Of a DNA stretch of 64,000 bases, positions 36,298 to 44,445 are shown piece after piece. Below the pieces are notes generated by a model, which saw only the letters and a program-made list of their open reading frames with translations, did no database searches and was not told where the DNA came from. Origin of the DNA: Poseidonocella pacifica (GTDB taxonomy: Bacteria; Pseudomonadota; Alphaproteobacteria; Rhodobacterales; Rhodobacteraceae); contig NZ_FOJU01000005.1 in NCBI RefSeq assembly GCF_900111875.1, positions 1-64,000 on the forward strand, given 5' to 3'. A program made the translations under genes and the position numbers. Within the stretch, counting starts at the first letter, position 1. Every line of letters starts with the position of its first letter.

Positions 36298-37287
36298 TCA
36301 GCCGTCGGTTTTGGATTGGATGAATGCGTCCGCAATGGGCTTCGCCGCGGGGACGCGCTCAAAGAAGGCATCCTGAACGGTTTTGGCGCGAGCGCCGATT
36401 TCGTCCATCAACTCGTCTGAGAGCGGCACCATCGTCATGCCTTCGGCTTCCATGGTGCGAATGCTCTGCAGGTCGCTTTCGCGGGACACTTCCCAGAAGC
36501 TCGGCTCCAGTTCGGCGGCCACGTTCTCGATCGCGGCGCGGTCTTCCTCGGAAATGCTGTTCCACGTGTCCATGTTGATCGTTACGGCATTCGATCCCCA
36601 TGTGTGGTTCGTGGCATAGATGTAATCGAGGAACTCCCAGAAACGGCCATCAACCCCGGATGTCGCGGAGGTAGCAACGCCATCAACACGGCCAGAGGCC
36701 AATGCGGGCAGCAATTCGCCCCATGGCATGACAACACCGTCCATGCCGATGCTGCTGATGATGTCGACGGTGTTCTTGTCGGCGCCGCGGACCGGGATGC
36801 CTTCGAAATCGTCAATGCTGTCTACCTCAACCTTCAGGTAGACGTATTGCGCAGGGGAGGGCACCATATAGAGAAGCTTTTGGTTGTGCTGCTCGAACAA
36901 AGCTTCGAATTCAGGGCGCAGCACCTCATGATAGGCTTTGAGGTCTTCCATCGAGCTGACGAGGAACGGAACACCTTCCGCGCCGAACAACGGGTTGCTG
37001 CCCACTTGCTGGCTGATGTTGATGTCGGCCATATCCACCAGCCCATCGCGCACAGCGCCCAGTTGGTCGGGGCCCTTGAAGCCAAGCGATCCAGCGGCGT
37101 TGACGGTGATCGTAACTTCGCCATCTGTCGCCTCGGAAACGGCGTCGGCAAACGTGCGGGCGTTTTCCACCATGAAGTTGCCTTCCGGAAGGACATCGGA
37201 CAGGCGCAAGTTGGTTTCTGCTGCTGCAAACCCGGCCGTGGCGACAAGTGTTGCAGTCCCCAGAGCGAGTGATTTAAAGATGGACAA
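36298..37287 (-). CDS. dctP: TRAP transporter periplasmic solute-binding protein (DctP-like)
   Basis: A 329-residue exported protein. Signal peptide about 1-25 (SIFKSLALGTATLVATAGFA, cleavage after AAA). DctP-family features are NARTFADAVSEATDGEVTIT, the MADINISQQVG block, the arginine-containing ligand site in FEGIPVRGADKN and GVDGRFWEFLDYIYATNHTW. A TTG at 37287 is the likely start because GGGGAG stands seven bases upstream; ATG/GTG starts further up would add an arginine-rich stretch with no signal-peptide logic. Its neighbours suggest a sugar-acid or carboxylate ligand. It is divergent from a LysR regulator. Confidence 0.85.
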   Translation of the reverse strand: MSIFKSLALGTATLVATAGFAAAETNLRLSDVLPEGNFMVENARTFADAVSEATDGEVTITVNAAGSLGFKGPDQLGAVRDGLVDMADINISQQVGSNPLFGAEGVPFLVSSMEDLKAYHEVLRPEFEALFEQHNQKLLYMVPSPAQYVYLKVEVDSIDDFEGIPVRGADKNTVDIISSIGMDGVVMPWGELLPALASGRVDGVATSATSGVDGRFWEFLDYIYATNHTWGSNAVTINMDTWNSISEEDRAAIENVAAELEPSFWEVSRESDLQSIRTMEAEGMTMVPLSDELMDEIGARAKTVQDAFFERVPAAKPIADAFIQSKTDG

Positions 37288-37519
37288 TTCTAGACTCCCC
37301 GAGTGTAGGCTCTTTTGCCGCCGTGGTCCCGGGGCGCAAGGCCATGTTGATCCTTGTTGATGAGGGGAAGGTAAATCCATTGCGGCGTTTGCGAAAACAC
37401 CGCTTTGCTCTGACGTGATTGCAATATCTTATGTCAGGCGACCCAAAATCCCGACGGATCACGTCGCCGCCGCGTGGATACTCGTCTCAACGACATGAAA
37501 AGAATATGAAGAGAATGCC

Positions 37520-38422
37520 ATGGACATCAGAAAATTGCATTCGTTCGTCAAGATCATTGACATCGGAAGCATCACCCGCGCCTCGGCCATTCTCCACATT
37601 GCGCAGCCCGCGCTGAGCCAGCAGGTCGCGGCGCTCGAATCACATTACGGTAAACCCTTGCTGGTTCGGTCCAAGCGGGGGGTCGTGCCAACAGAGGCCG
37701 GCAAGGCGCTTTATCGGCATTCGCAAATGATCTTGCGCCAGATGGAAGAGGCCGAACTGGATATCCAGACCGCGTCCGAAGACATTCGGGGTGTCGTGCG
37801 CGTGGGGCTCGCCCCCTTGGGCCTTGGTGCTCTTCTGGCCGCGCAACTCATCAAGAAGCTCCGTGAAAGCTATCCGGGCGTCATGCTCTATGTGAATGAG
37901 AACGTCGGCGGTGGCACGATGAGCGAACTCATCATGACCGGGAAGATGGATGTCGCGCTGATTTTCTATCCGGGTGCCATTCCCAGCCTTTCGTTTGAGA
38001 AGATCTCGACCGAAGAACTTCACTTCGTAACCATCAGCGAAGAATTCGAAGAAGACCGCGCCTTGCTGTTCGCGGATGTCGCGGCGCGGCCCCTCATTCT
38101 TCCGAGCAAGGTTCACACATTGCGGCAGGTCATTGATACGACCCTCGCCCGAGCGGGAATGACCACGCAAGTGATCGCCCAGACCGAATCCATTTCGGTT
38201 TTGTCGAATGCGATCAGTGAGGGGCTGGGAGACACCATCCTACCGCTTTCAGCGGCCCTGGCCGTGCAGCGCAGAATCCCGGAGGCACGCATTTGTCCCA
38301 TCCACAAGCCCAACATGCGTACCAACATGGCGGTCTGTTGGTCCGCGCAACTGCCGCTGTCGGAGGCGACCGTGGCGGTTCAGAAAAACCTGATTGAGTT
38401 GGCGCGCCAACTTACTGAGTAA
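37520..38422 (+). CDS. LysR-family regulator of the TRAP operon
   Basis: A 300-residue LysR protein. HTH at about 1-60 (LHSFVKIIDIGSITRASAIL, then IAQPALSQQVAALESHYGKP), with an effector domain (about 90-295). It resembles the Nac/CbbR-like group with AQPALSQQ. It faces the TRAP operon with about 230 bases between start codons, so it most likely controls uptake. It is followed by a terminator-like hairpin (38519-38545), so it is monocistronic. Confidence 0.85.
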   Translation: MDIRKLHSFVKIIDIGSITRASAILHIAQPALSQQVAALESHYGKPLLVRSKRGVVPTEAGKALYRHSQMILRQMEEAELDIQTASEDIRGVVRVGLAPLGLGALLAAQLIKKLRESYPGVMLYVNENVGGGTMSELIMTGKMDVALIFYPGAIPSLSFEKISTEELHFVTISEEFEEDRALLFADVAARPLILPSKVHTLRQVIDTTLARAGMTTQVIAQTESISVLSNAISEGLGDTILPLSAALAVQRRIPEARICPIHKPNMRTNMAVCWSAQLPLSEATVAVQKNLIELARQLTE

Positions 38423-38517
38423 GCAGGCGCTGACGTTCAAGGGAGCATGTTCGGCCCCCAGAATGTGACCGACGACGGCGGATTTATCGACCCGCCGGGA
38501 TGATCGCGGTGACAACG

Positions 38518-38546
38518 CCGGAGGCGGCACAAAGCCGCCCTCCGGT
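38518..38546 (+). terminator. Terminator of the LysR gene
   Basis: The arms CCGGAGGCGGC and GCCGCCCTCCGG pair with one bulged base around ACAAA and are followed by TTTCGTT. It lies about 95 bases past the LysR stop and just before the end of the convergent idnD gene. Confidence 0.65.
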
Positions 38547-38564
38547 TTCGTTATCGGTAACGAA
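38547..38564. promoter_or_regulatory. GntR/IdnR-like operator palindrome at the end of idnD
   Basis: TTCGTTA and TAACGAA form perfect seven-base arms around TCGG. The core GTTATCGGTAAC closely matches the GTTATCGTTAAC site upstream of idnO and the GntR/IdnR operator form. Its position at a convergent 3' junction is unusual for an operator. Confidence 0.4.
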
Positions 38565-38569
38565 TATAC

Positions 38570-39610
38570 TCATGTGAACCGGAGCTGGGCCTTTACCGCC
38601 TTGCTTCGATCAGAGGCCGTCTCAAACGCCTTTACAGCATCCTCCAGAGCAAATTCTTGCGTGATCAGGGGGCGAACGTCGATGCGCTTTTGCTGCATGG
38701 CCAATACACCATTCGCGAATTCGGAATGGAACCTGAACGAACCGCGCAAATCGAGTTCCTTTGCCGCGATCTTGGTCATCGGAAGGGGCATTTCCGCCCC
38801 CAAACCCAGTTGCAGGATCACGCCGCGCGGGCGCATCGTGTCGATTGCCGGAATCAACGCGGGGGCGACCCCAGTGCATTCGAACAGAACGTCAAAATGC
38901 CCTTTGCCGACGCTATAGGCGGCAAGGGCTTCGGGATCTACGCCCGTGTTGATCACCTCATCCGCGCCCATTTTTCGGGCCATTTCCAGCGTGAAATCGG
39001 AGAGGTCCGTCGCCACGACACTTGCCGCTCCTGCCAGTCGTGCGGCGGCAATGGCGAGTTGGCCGATGGGGCCGCAACCGGTGACCAGAACGCGTTTCCC
39101 GAGAAGGGGGCCCGCACGACCTACCGCATGCAGAGCGACCGCGAGCGGCTCGGCCATGGCGGCTTCGCCGGGCGTCAAACCGTTGGCGGGGGCGCATTGC
39201 GTTGCCGTCACGATGAGTTCTTGCCGAAAGGCGCCCTGAATATGCGGAAACGGCATGGCAGAGCCATAGAACCGCATATTCTCACAATGATTTGGCAGTC
39301 CGTCGTGGCAATAGGCGCAGTGCCCACAAGGACGGGACGGCGACACCGCCACCAGATCGCCAAGGGTCAAACCACTGACGCCCTCACCGATCTCTGTCAC
39401 ATGGCCAGATACTTCATGTCCCAGAACCATTGCTTCGCGCAGTCGGACCGTGCCGAAGCCGCCGTGGTTGTAATAGTGCAGATCAGATCCGCAGATCCCT
39501 CCTGCCGCAATCTTGAGGCGCACCTCGCCAGAGCCAAGCCGTGGTCCTTCGATGGAGGCGTACTCCTCGACGCGGAGGTCCTTGGGGCCGTGAATGACTA
39601 TCGCTTTCAT
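38570..39610 (-). CDS. idnD: L-idonate 5-dehydrogenase (zinc MDR family)
   Basis: A 346-residue zinc alcohol-dehydrogenase-type enzyme that interconverts L-idonate and 5-keto-D-gluconate. Catalytic zinc site: GGICGSDLHYY and LGHEVSG; structural zinc: four cysteines in RPCGHCAYCHDGLPNHC; nucleotide site: VLVTGCGPIGQLAIAAARL. The stretch HGGFGTVRLREAMVLGHEV is characteristic of IdnD. It starts nine bases after the 2-hydroxyacid dehydrogenase stop on the same strand, forming one operon divergent from idnO-idnK. Confidence 0.9.
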   Translation of the reverse strand: MKAIVIHGPKDLRVEEYASIEGPRLGSGEVRLKIAAGGICGSDLHYYNHGGFGTVRLREAMVLGHEVSGHVTEIGEGVSGLTLGDLVAVSPSRPCGHCAYCHDGLPNHCENMRFYGSAMPFPHIQGAFRQELIVTATQCAPANGLTPGEAAMAEPLAVALHAVGRAGPLLGKRVLVTGCGPIGQLAIAAARLAGAASVVATDLSDFTLEMARKMGADEVINTGVDPEALAAYSVGKGHFDVLFECTGVAPALIPAIDTMRPRGVILQLGLGAEMPLPMTKIAAKELDLRGSFRFHSEFANGVLAMQQKRIDVRPLITQEFALEDAVKAFETASDRSKAVKAQLRFT

Positions 39611-39619
39611 AGGGTTACC

Positions 39620-40567
39620 TCAAACGACCGGAGTAAGGGGTGCGTTGCCGCCGAAATGTGCCGCCAAATTCGCGCGCATCAATTCTCCCATGGCCTTGCG
39701 GGTCTCTACGGTGCCCGATGCCTGGTGGGGTTGGAGCAGGAGGTTGGGAGCGGACAGAAAGCGGGGATCAAGATCGGGCTCCCCTTCGAATACGTCAAGC
39801 GCCGCTGCGCCGAGCGTGCCATCGGTCAGCGCTGCGATCAGGGCGTCTTCGTCAACGTTTGACGCGCGCGAGACGTTGATCAACATCCCATCCGGCCCGA
39901 GTGACTGGAGCACCTTGGCATTGACGATATGCCGGGTCTTCTCCGAGGCGGCGGCCGCGACGAAGAGGAAGTCGCACTGTTCTGCGAGGTCTTCGGGGGA
40001 TGCGACGAAGGTCCAATCGGGCGCATAGTCCTTGGGTGAAACATCGGAATAGCTGATATGCATCCCGAAGCCCGACAGGCGTTTCGCGACCTCAAATCCT
40101 ATCCGGCCCAGCCCGAGCACCCCGGCCCGGCGGCCAAAAGCACGGCGCTGCAACGGCAATCCGCCTTTTGCGGACCAATCCCCTTGCCGTACCCAGGCAT
40201 CACCGGCGACAATCCCGCGGGTTTGCGCCAGCATCATTGTCACGGCGAAGTCCGCCACATCCCCCGAGAGTACGTCGGGTGTGTTGGTGACATGAATTCC
40301 CCGCGCGCGGCAGGCGTCGAGGTTCACCGCGTCATACCCGACGCCATAGATCGAGACGATCTCCAGATTGGGGCAGGCGGCGATCAGATCGGCGGATGCG
40401 CCAAGCTCACCCCGGGTCGCAATGCCGCGAATCCTGGCGCCGTGTTCCGCCAGAAATCCTGCTGGATCGGAGGATTCGAAGTATCGAAGAACGTCGTAGT
40501 CCGCGTTCAGAGGCGTTTCATCCCATTCAGGATATGCGCCCATTTGCAGGATAACGGGTTTGGTCAT
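39620..40567 (-). CDS. D-isomer-specific 2-hydroxyacid dehydrogenase
   Basis: A 315-residue NAD(P)H-dependent enzyme of the glyoxylate/hydroxypyruvate/2-ketogluconate reductase group. NAD motif GLGRIGFEVAKRL (about 150-162), catalytic arginine in INVSRASNVDEDAL, glutamate in LDVFEGEPDLD and histidine in LLQPHQASGTVETR. AAGGAGACTACC precedes the ATG at 40567. It is cotranscribed with idnD and lies opposite idnO, so 2-ketogluconate or 2-keto-idonate reduction is the likely role. Confidence 0.88.
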   Translation of the reverse strand: MTKPVILQMGAYPEWDETPLNADYDVLRYFESSDPAGFLAEHGARIRGIATRGELGASADLIAACPNLEIVSIYGVGYDAVNLDACRARGIHVTNTPDVLSGDVADFAVTMMLAQTRGIVAGDAWVRQGDWSAKGGLPLQRRAFGRRAGVLGLGRIGFEVAKRLSGFGMHISYSDVSPKDYAPDWTFVASPEDLAEQCDFLFVAAAASEKTRHIVNAKVLQSLGPDGMLINVSRASNVDEDALIAALTDGTLGAAALDVFEGEPDLDPRFLSAPNLLLQPHQASGTVETRKAMGELMRANLAAHFGGNAPLTPVV

Positions 40568-40631
40568 CGGGTAGTCTCCTTCTGAATGGTCTGGTGCAAA
40601 AGATCTGTCGATCTTCGCCTTGACCAAAATA

Positions 40632-40643
40632 GTTATCGTTAAC
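40632..40643. promoter_or_regulatory. GntR/IdnR-like operator between divergent idonate operons
   Basis: GTTATCGTTAAC, with right flank AACATAATG, lies between the 2-hydroxyacid dehydrogenase and idnO. The half-site TAACAT and its partner GTTA around a four-base core follow the known GntR/IdnR operator type. The LacI-family gene at 42041 is the natural candidate to bind it. Confidence 0.55.
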
Positions 40644-40688
40644 ATAATGACGGGGATTTTGAATGTCGACAACCAAAAGGAAGAAACG

Positions 40689-41480
40689 ATGACCACCCAG
40701 AATGACTTTCTCAAGGACACCTTCGGGCTGGCCGGAAAGCGCGCGTTGATCACCGGGTCGTCTCAGGGGATCGGCTATGCACTGGCCGTCGGGTTGGCGC
40801 GGGCGGGGGCCAGCGTGGTGCTGAACGGGCGCGACGAGGCCAAGGTCGCCAAGGCGAAAGCCGAACTCTCGGCCCTGTGCCCCGAGGCAGAGGTGCATGC
40901 CCTTTGCTTCGATGTCACGGATCACGAAGCTGTTCGTACAGCAGTGGACGACTTTGAACTTTCAACCGGAGCGATCGATATTCTCGTCAACAACGCGGGA
41001 ATGCAGCACCGATCCCCCCTGGAGGAGTTTCCGGCCGACAGGTTTGAGGCACTCTTGCAGACAAACGTCGCTTCCGTCTTCCACGTCGGGCAGGCAGTGG
41101 CGCGATTCATGATCGGCCGGGGCCGGGGTAAGATCATCAACATCTGCTCGGTTCAGTCGGCCTTGGCCCGCCCGGGGATCGCTCCCTATACAGCAACGAA
41201 AGGCGCGGTCGCGAACCTCACCAAGGGGATGGCAACGGATTGGGCGCAGCACGGGTTGCAGTGCAACGCCATCGCACCGGGTTACTTCGATACGCCGCTC
41301 AACGCGGCATTGGTGGCCGATCCTGACTTCACCGCGTGGTTGGAAAAGCGCACGCCAGCACACCGGTGGGGCAAGGTCGAGGAACTGGTGGGTGCCTGCG
41401 TCTTCCTGTCCTCGGGGGCTTCAAGTTTCGTCAACGGCCACGTCCTCTACGTCGATGGGGGCATCAGTGTCTCTCTCTGA
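40689..41480 (+). CDS. idnO: Gluconate 5-dehydrogenase (SDR)
   Basis: A 263-residue classical SDR converting 5-keto-D-gluconate to D-gluconate. Cofactor motif TGSSQGIGYALA, NNAG at about 98, catalytic Ser in ICSVQSAL and Tyr/Lys in YTATKGA. Length and C-terminus (VNGHVLYVDGGISVSL) fit IdnO. AGGAAGAAACG precedes the ATG at 40689. Its end overlaps the gluconokinase start, so translation is coupled. Together with idnD and the kinase it completes the L-idonate to 6-phosphogluconate route. Confidence 0.9.
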   Translation: MTTQNDFLKDTFGLAGKRALITGSSQGIGYALAVGLARAGASVVLNGRDEAKVAKAKAELSALCPEAEVHALCFDVTDHEAVRTAVDDFELSTGAIDILVNNAGMQHRSPLEEFPADRFEALLQTNVASVFHVGQAVARFMIGRGRGKIINICSVQSALARPGIAPYTATKGAVANLTKGMATDWAQHGLQCNAIAPGYFDTPLNAALVADPDFTAWLEKRTPAHRWGKVEELVGACVFLSSGASSFVNGHVLYVDGGISVSL

Positions 41481-42030
41481 GACCCGCCATATCGTGCTGA
41501 TGGGCGTTTGCGGCTGTGGCAAGTCCACCGTCGGAGACGCCCTCGCGCGGGTGACCGGGCTGGCCTATGTGGATGGTGACGATCTGCATCCCCCCGCGAA
41601 TATCTCGAAAATGCGCAATTCGGTGCCGCTGGATGACGCGGATAGGGAGCCATGGCTTTTGGAATGCGGGCGTAGACTGCGCGCGGCCCCCGAGGGCTTG
41701 ATCCTTGGTTGTTCGGCGCTCAAGCGCCGGTATCGCGATCTGATCCGTAGCGCGGCGGTCCAGCCCGCCCCGGCTTTTGTCTATCTGCACGGAAGCAAAT
41801 CGCTCCTCCAAGCGCGCCTCGATGGTCGGGCCAACCATTTCATGCCCAATGCCTTGCTCGAAAGTCAGTTGGCGACATTGGAAATCCCCTCCCCGGTGGA
41901 GCGTGGCATCACAGTGAGCATTGATCAGCCTGCTGAGGCCATCGCCCTGCAGATCGCGGCCCGGCTTGCTCTTGGTGGACCATCCATCGCAAATGTCGCA
42001 GGCCCCGACCCTGCATCGCAATGCACCTGA
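41455..42030 (+). CDS. idnK: Gluconokinase
   Basis: A P-loop kinase of about 191 residues that phosphorylates D-gluconate to 6-phosphogluconate. Walker A is MGVCGCGKST, followed by DGDDLHPPANISKMRN, SALKRRYRD and the lid region KSLLQARLDGRANHFMP, all GntK/IdnK hallmarks. Start is either ATG 41455 or GTG 41467 inside the idnO coding end; both give the same domain. It is the second gene of the idnO operon and is followed by the LacI-type regulator. Confidence 0.88.
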   Translation: MGASVSLSETRHIVLMGVCGCGKSTVGDALARVTGLAYVDGDDLHPPANISKMRNSVPLDDADREPWLLECGRRLRAAPEGLILGCSALKRRYRDLIRSAAVQPAPAFVYLHGSKSLLQARLDGRANHFMPNALLESQLATLEIPSPVERGITVSIDQPAEAIALQIAARLALGGPSIANVAGPDPASQCT

Positions 42031-42040
42031 GGAGAGATTT

Positions 42041-43066
42041 TTGAAGACGCCATCCGTGAAGCGCAAGGTCAAGATGGCCGATATCGGTGCGGCGTTGGGG
42101 GTGTCTGCCATGACGGTGTCGCGCGCCTTCAAGGGGGATGCCGGTATCAACGCCCGCACGCGGGCCGCGATTTTGGCGAAGGCGGACGAGCTTGGCTATG
42201 TGTTTGACGCGACCGCGTCGAACTTGAGGAAAAGCCGTACGGGATTTGTCGCGATTACTGTCCCCTCTGTCGAAAACGCCAATTTCTCGGCCACGGTTCG
42301 TGATTTGACCAAGCGGTTGCAGAAGAAGAACCTGCAAATCCTGCTCGCCAATACGGAATACGACCCCGCCGAAGAGGAGCGGTTGATCGTGCAGTTGCTC
42401 CGGCGCAAACCCGAAGCGGTCGTCTTGACCGGGGCGCAGCATTCACAGAGGACGCGGGCTCTGCTGACGAATGTCCAGATCCCGGTGGTCGAAATCTGGG
42501 ATCTGCCCGAGCAACCGCTGGGTCACGTGGTGGGGTTTTCAAACCGCACATCGATGTCCGGTCTCGTCGACCATATGGTCAGAACGGGGCGCAGGCGCCT
42601 TGCGTTCCTTGGGGGAGAGACGGCAAACGATCCGCGCGGGGTGCAGCGGCGAGCGGGTTTCGTCGAGGCGATGGAGCGCCACGGGCTTGATGCCACCCGG
42701 CTCATTCCTGCGGGTTCTGCCCCTGTCGGCATGACCGAAGGGGCCGCCGGTCTGGACCTCTTGCTCGACCAGTATCCCGATACCGATGGGCTGTTGTGCG
42801 TGTCTGATCTCGTTGCCTTCGGCGCGCTGGCGCAATGCAAGCGGCGCGGCGTGCGCGTGCCCGAGGATCTGGCGGTGTCAGGATATGGCAATTATGAGAT
42901 CGGCCGTGTCTGTGAGCCGCCGCTCACCACCATCGATGTGCACGCGGGCCAGATCGGGTCACGGACCGCTGACCTGATATTGGATCTGTTGGACGCTCCC
43001 GCAGAAGGTGCGGCGCAGCGTCATGTCATCCAGCCTGATCTGATCCTGCGCCGCTCAACACCCTGA
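42041..43066 (+). CDS. LacI-family regulator (GntR/IdnR type)
   Basis: A 341-residue regulator. HTH at about 10-60 (VKMADIGAALGVSAMTVSRA, then FKGDAGINARTRAAIL) and a periplasmic-binding-protein-like effector domain (about 65-335). Gluconate or 5-ketogluconate is the likely effector, by position. Start TTG at 42041 has GGAGAG upstream. It closes the idnO-idnK operon and is the candidate repressor for GTTATCGTTAAC at 40632. Confidence 0.9.
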   Translation: MKTPSVKRKVKMADIGAALGVSAMTVSRAFKGDAGINARTRAAILAKADELGYVFDATASNLRKSRTGFVAITVPSVENANFSATVRDLTKRLQKKNLQILLANTEYDPAEEERLIVQLLRRKPEAVVLTGAQHSQRTRALLTNVQIPVVEIWDLPEQPLGHVVGFSNRTSMSGLVDHMVRTGRRRLAFLGGETANDPRGVQRRAGFVEAMERHGLDATRLIPAGSAPVGMTEGAAGLDLLLDQYPDTDGLLCVSDLVAFGALAQCKRRGVRVPEDLAVSGYGNYEIGRVCEPPLTTIDVHAGQIGSRTADLILDLLDAPAEGAAQRHVIQPDLILRRSTP

Positions 43067-43096
43067 GGGCGAGCGGCGCAGCATGGTAATAAGCGC

Positions 43097-43771
43097 TCAA
43101 AGGTCGGTGGTAAGGCCTTTGGCTTTCAGAACTGGTTCCAGACCACAAAGGTCGATGACCGTCCGGCCAGCTTTGTACTTCTCGATGAGGTCGCTCTCGA
43201 CGTCTTCGCGGGCCTGAGACTTTTCGGCAACCTCGGCCGCATCCTCACGCCGCACGACGACAAGACCATCCGCGTCGCCGCGGATGATATCGCCCGGACG
43301 GATGAGTTCGCCCCCGAACACGATATCGCAACCGGTGCCGCCAAGCGTTTCCTTGACAGTCCCGCGGATCGAGATGCCTTGGGTAAACACGGGCAACCCC
43401 AGTTCGATCAGGTGCTGTGTGTCGCGTGCGCTTGCGTCGGTCACGACGCCTGCAATCCCTTTCGCGACACAGGCGTTGCCCAGAACGTCGCCGAAACAGC
43501 CAGCTTCCAGATGATCGCCAGCGGCCATGACGATGATGTCGCCCGGCTGGGCGAAATGGATGGCGAGTTGCAGCATGAGATTGTCACGTGGCGCCCCCAG
43601 AACGGTGAAGGCCGGACCGCAAAGCGACATGTTGCGGTCGATCGGTTTGATCTTGGGGTCTATTGCACCCAACCGGCCTTGCGCCTCGTGGATTGTGGCG
43701 CTTCCGAACTTGGCCAAGGCGGCAACGTCTTCGGGGCGGGCTCGCTCGAATTTCGTAACTATATGGGGCAT
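43097..43771 (-). CDS. RraA-family aldolase/decarboxylase-like protein
   Basis: A 224-residue RraA-fold protein, related to 4-hydroxy-4-methyl-2-oxoglutarate aldolase and oxaloacetate decarboxylases. Key family segments are GPAFTVLGAPRDNLMLQLAI, GDIIVMAAGDHLEAGCFGDV and GIAGVVTDASARD with the metal/substrate residues. The enzyme needs no cofactor other than divalent metal. It runs divergent from the biotin-carrier operon and convergent with the LacI regulator. Substrate unknown: a 2-oxo-dicarboxylate product of the neighbouring catabolic genes is plausible. Confidence 0.85.
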   Translation of the reverse strand: MPHIVTKFERARPEDVAALAKFGSATIHEAQGRLGAIDPKIKPIDRNMSLCGPAFTVLGAPRDNLMLQLAIHFAQPGDIIVMAAGDHLEAGCFGDVLGNACVAKGIAGVVTDASARDTQHLIELGLPVFTQGISIRGTVKETLGGTGCDIVFGGELIRPGDIIRGDADGLVVVRREDAAEVAEKSQAREDVESDLIEKYKAGRTVIDLCGLEPVLKAKGLTTDL

Positions 43772-43989
43772 TTGTCAGTCTTTCTGCTTGGCATTTCGGG
43801 CGTGGCCCGGGTTTGCGCAGGTTAGCGTGCCAGCCAGTATGCCGATAACACGATCTGTGTCTGACATGATCGTGGATTGCTATGCACGGGCGCGCGGGTC
43901 ATTTCAAAGCGCTCTGACATCATTGTGGCACGGCGATGCTAGCCTCGTCTGGAAATCATACGATCCAGATACAAGGACCCCGAACCCCA

Positions 43990-44445
43990 ATGGCAGTCTC
44001 TATCGAGTCCCTCATCTCGAGCATGAAGTGGGCCGCGAAATCCCATCTTGATGAGTACGGCTATGAGGTCGACGGGTACCGCGTAACCCTGCGGCGCGGC
44101 ACTGCCCCCGCGGCATCGCCGGACTTCGGGGTGAGCGTCGTGACGGAAGTTGAGGCCGGTAGTGTAGCGGGTCCCGGTAGCCCGGCTGGGGATGGGGGCA
44201 AAGACGCCCAGAATGCAATCACAGCACCGCTTTCTGGCATCTGCTACCTGTCCAAGGATGCCGACTCCGCGCCATTCGTGACGGCTGGCGATAGCATCGC
44301 CAAGGGCCAGACAGTCTGTCTCATAGAGGCCATGAAAGTCATGACCTCGGTTGTGGCGGAGGCCGACGGCACCATCGCGGCGCTTCGCGTCGAGGATGGC
44401 GCGACAGTCGAGGCCGGATCAGTCCTCTTCGAGGTGCGGCCATGA
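43990..44445 (+). CDS. accB: Biotin carboxyl carrier protein (AccB-like)
   Basis: A 151-residue carrier. The C-terminal biotinyl domain (about 75-151) carries the biotin-attachment motif EAMKVM, preceded by SIAKGQTVCLI and followed by a second hairpin ending SVLFEVRP. The N-terminal half resembles AccB. The stop overlaps the AccC start by four bases. In this operon it should shuttle carboxyl groups from the carboxylase to the PxpB/PxpC-type transferase instead of to acetyl-CoA; that use is inference. Confidence 0.9.
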   Translation: MAVSIESLISSMKWAAKSHLDEYGYEVDGYRVTLRRGTAPAASPDFGVSVVTEVEAGSVAGPGSPAGDGGKDAQNAITAPLSGICYLSKDADSAPFVTAGDSIAKGQTVCLIEAMKVMTSVVAEADGTIAALRVEDGATVEAGSVLFEVRP

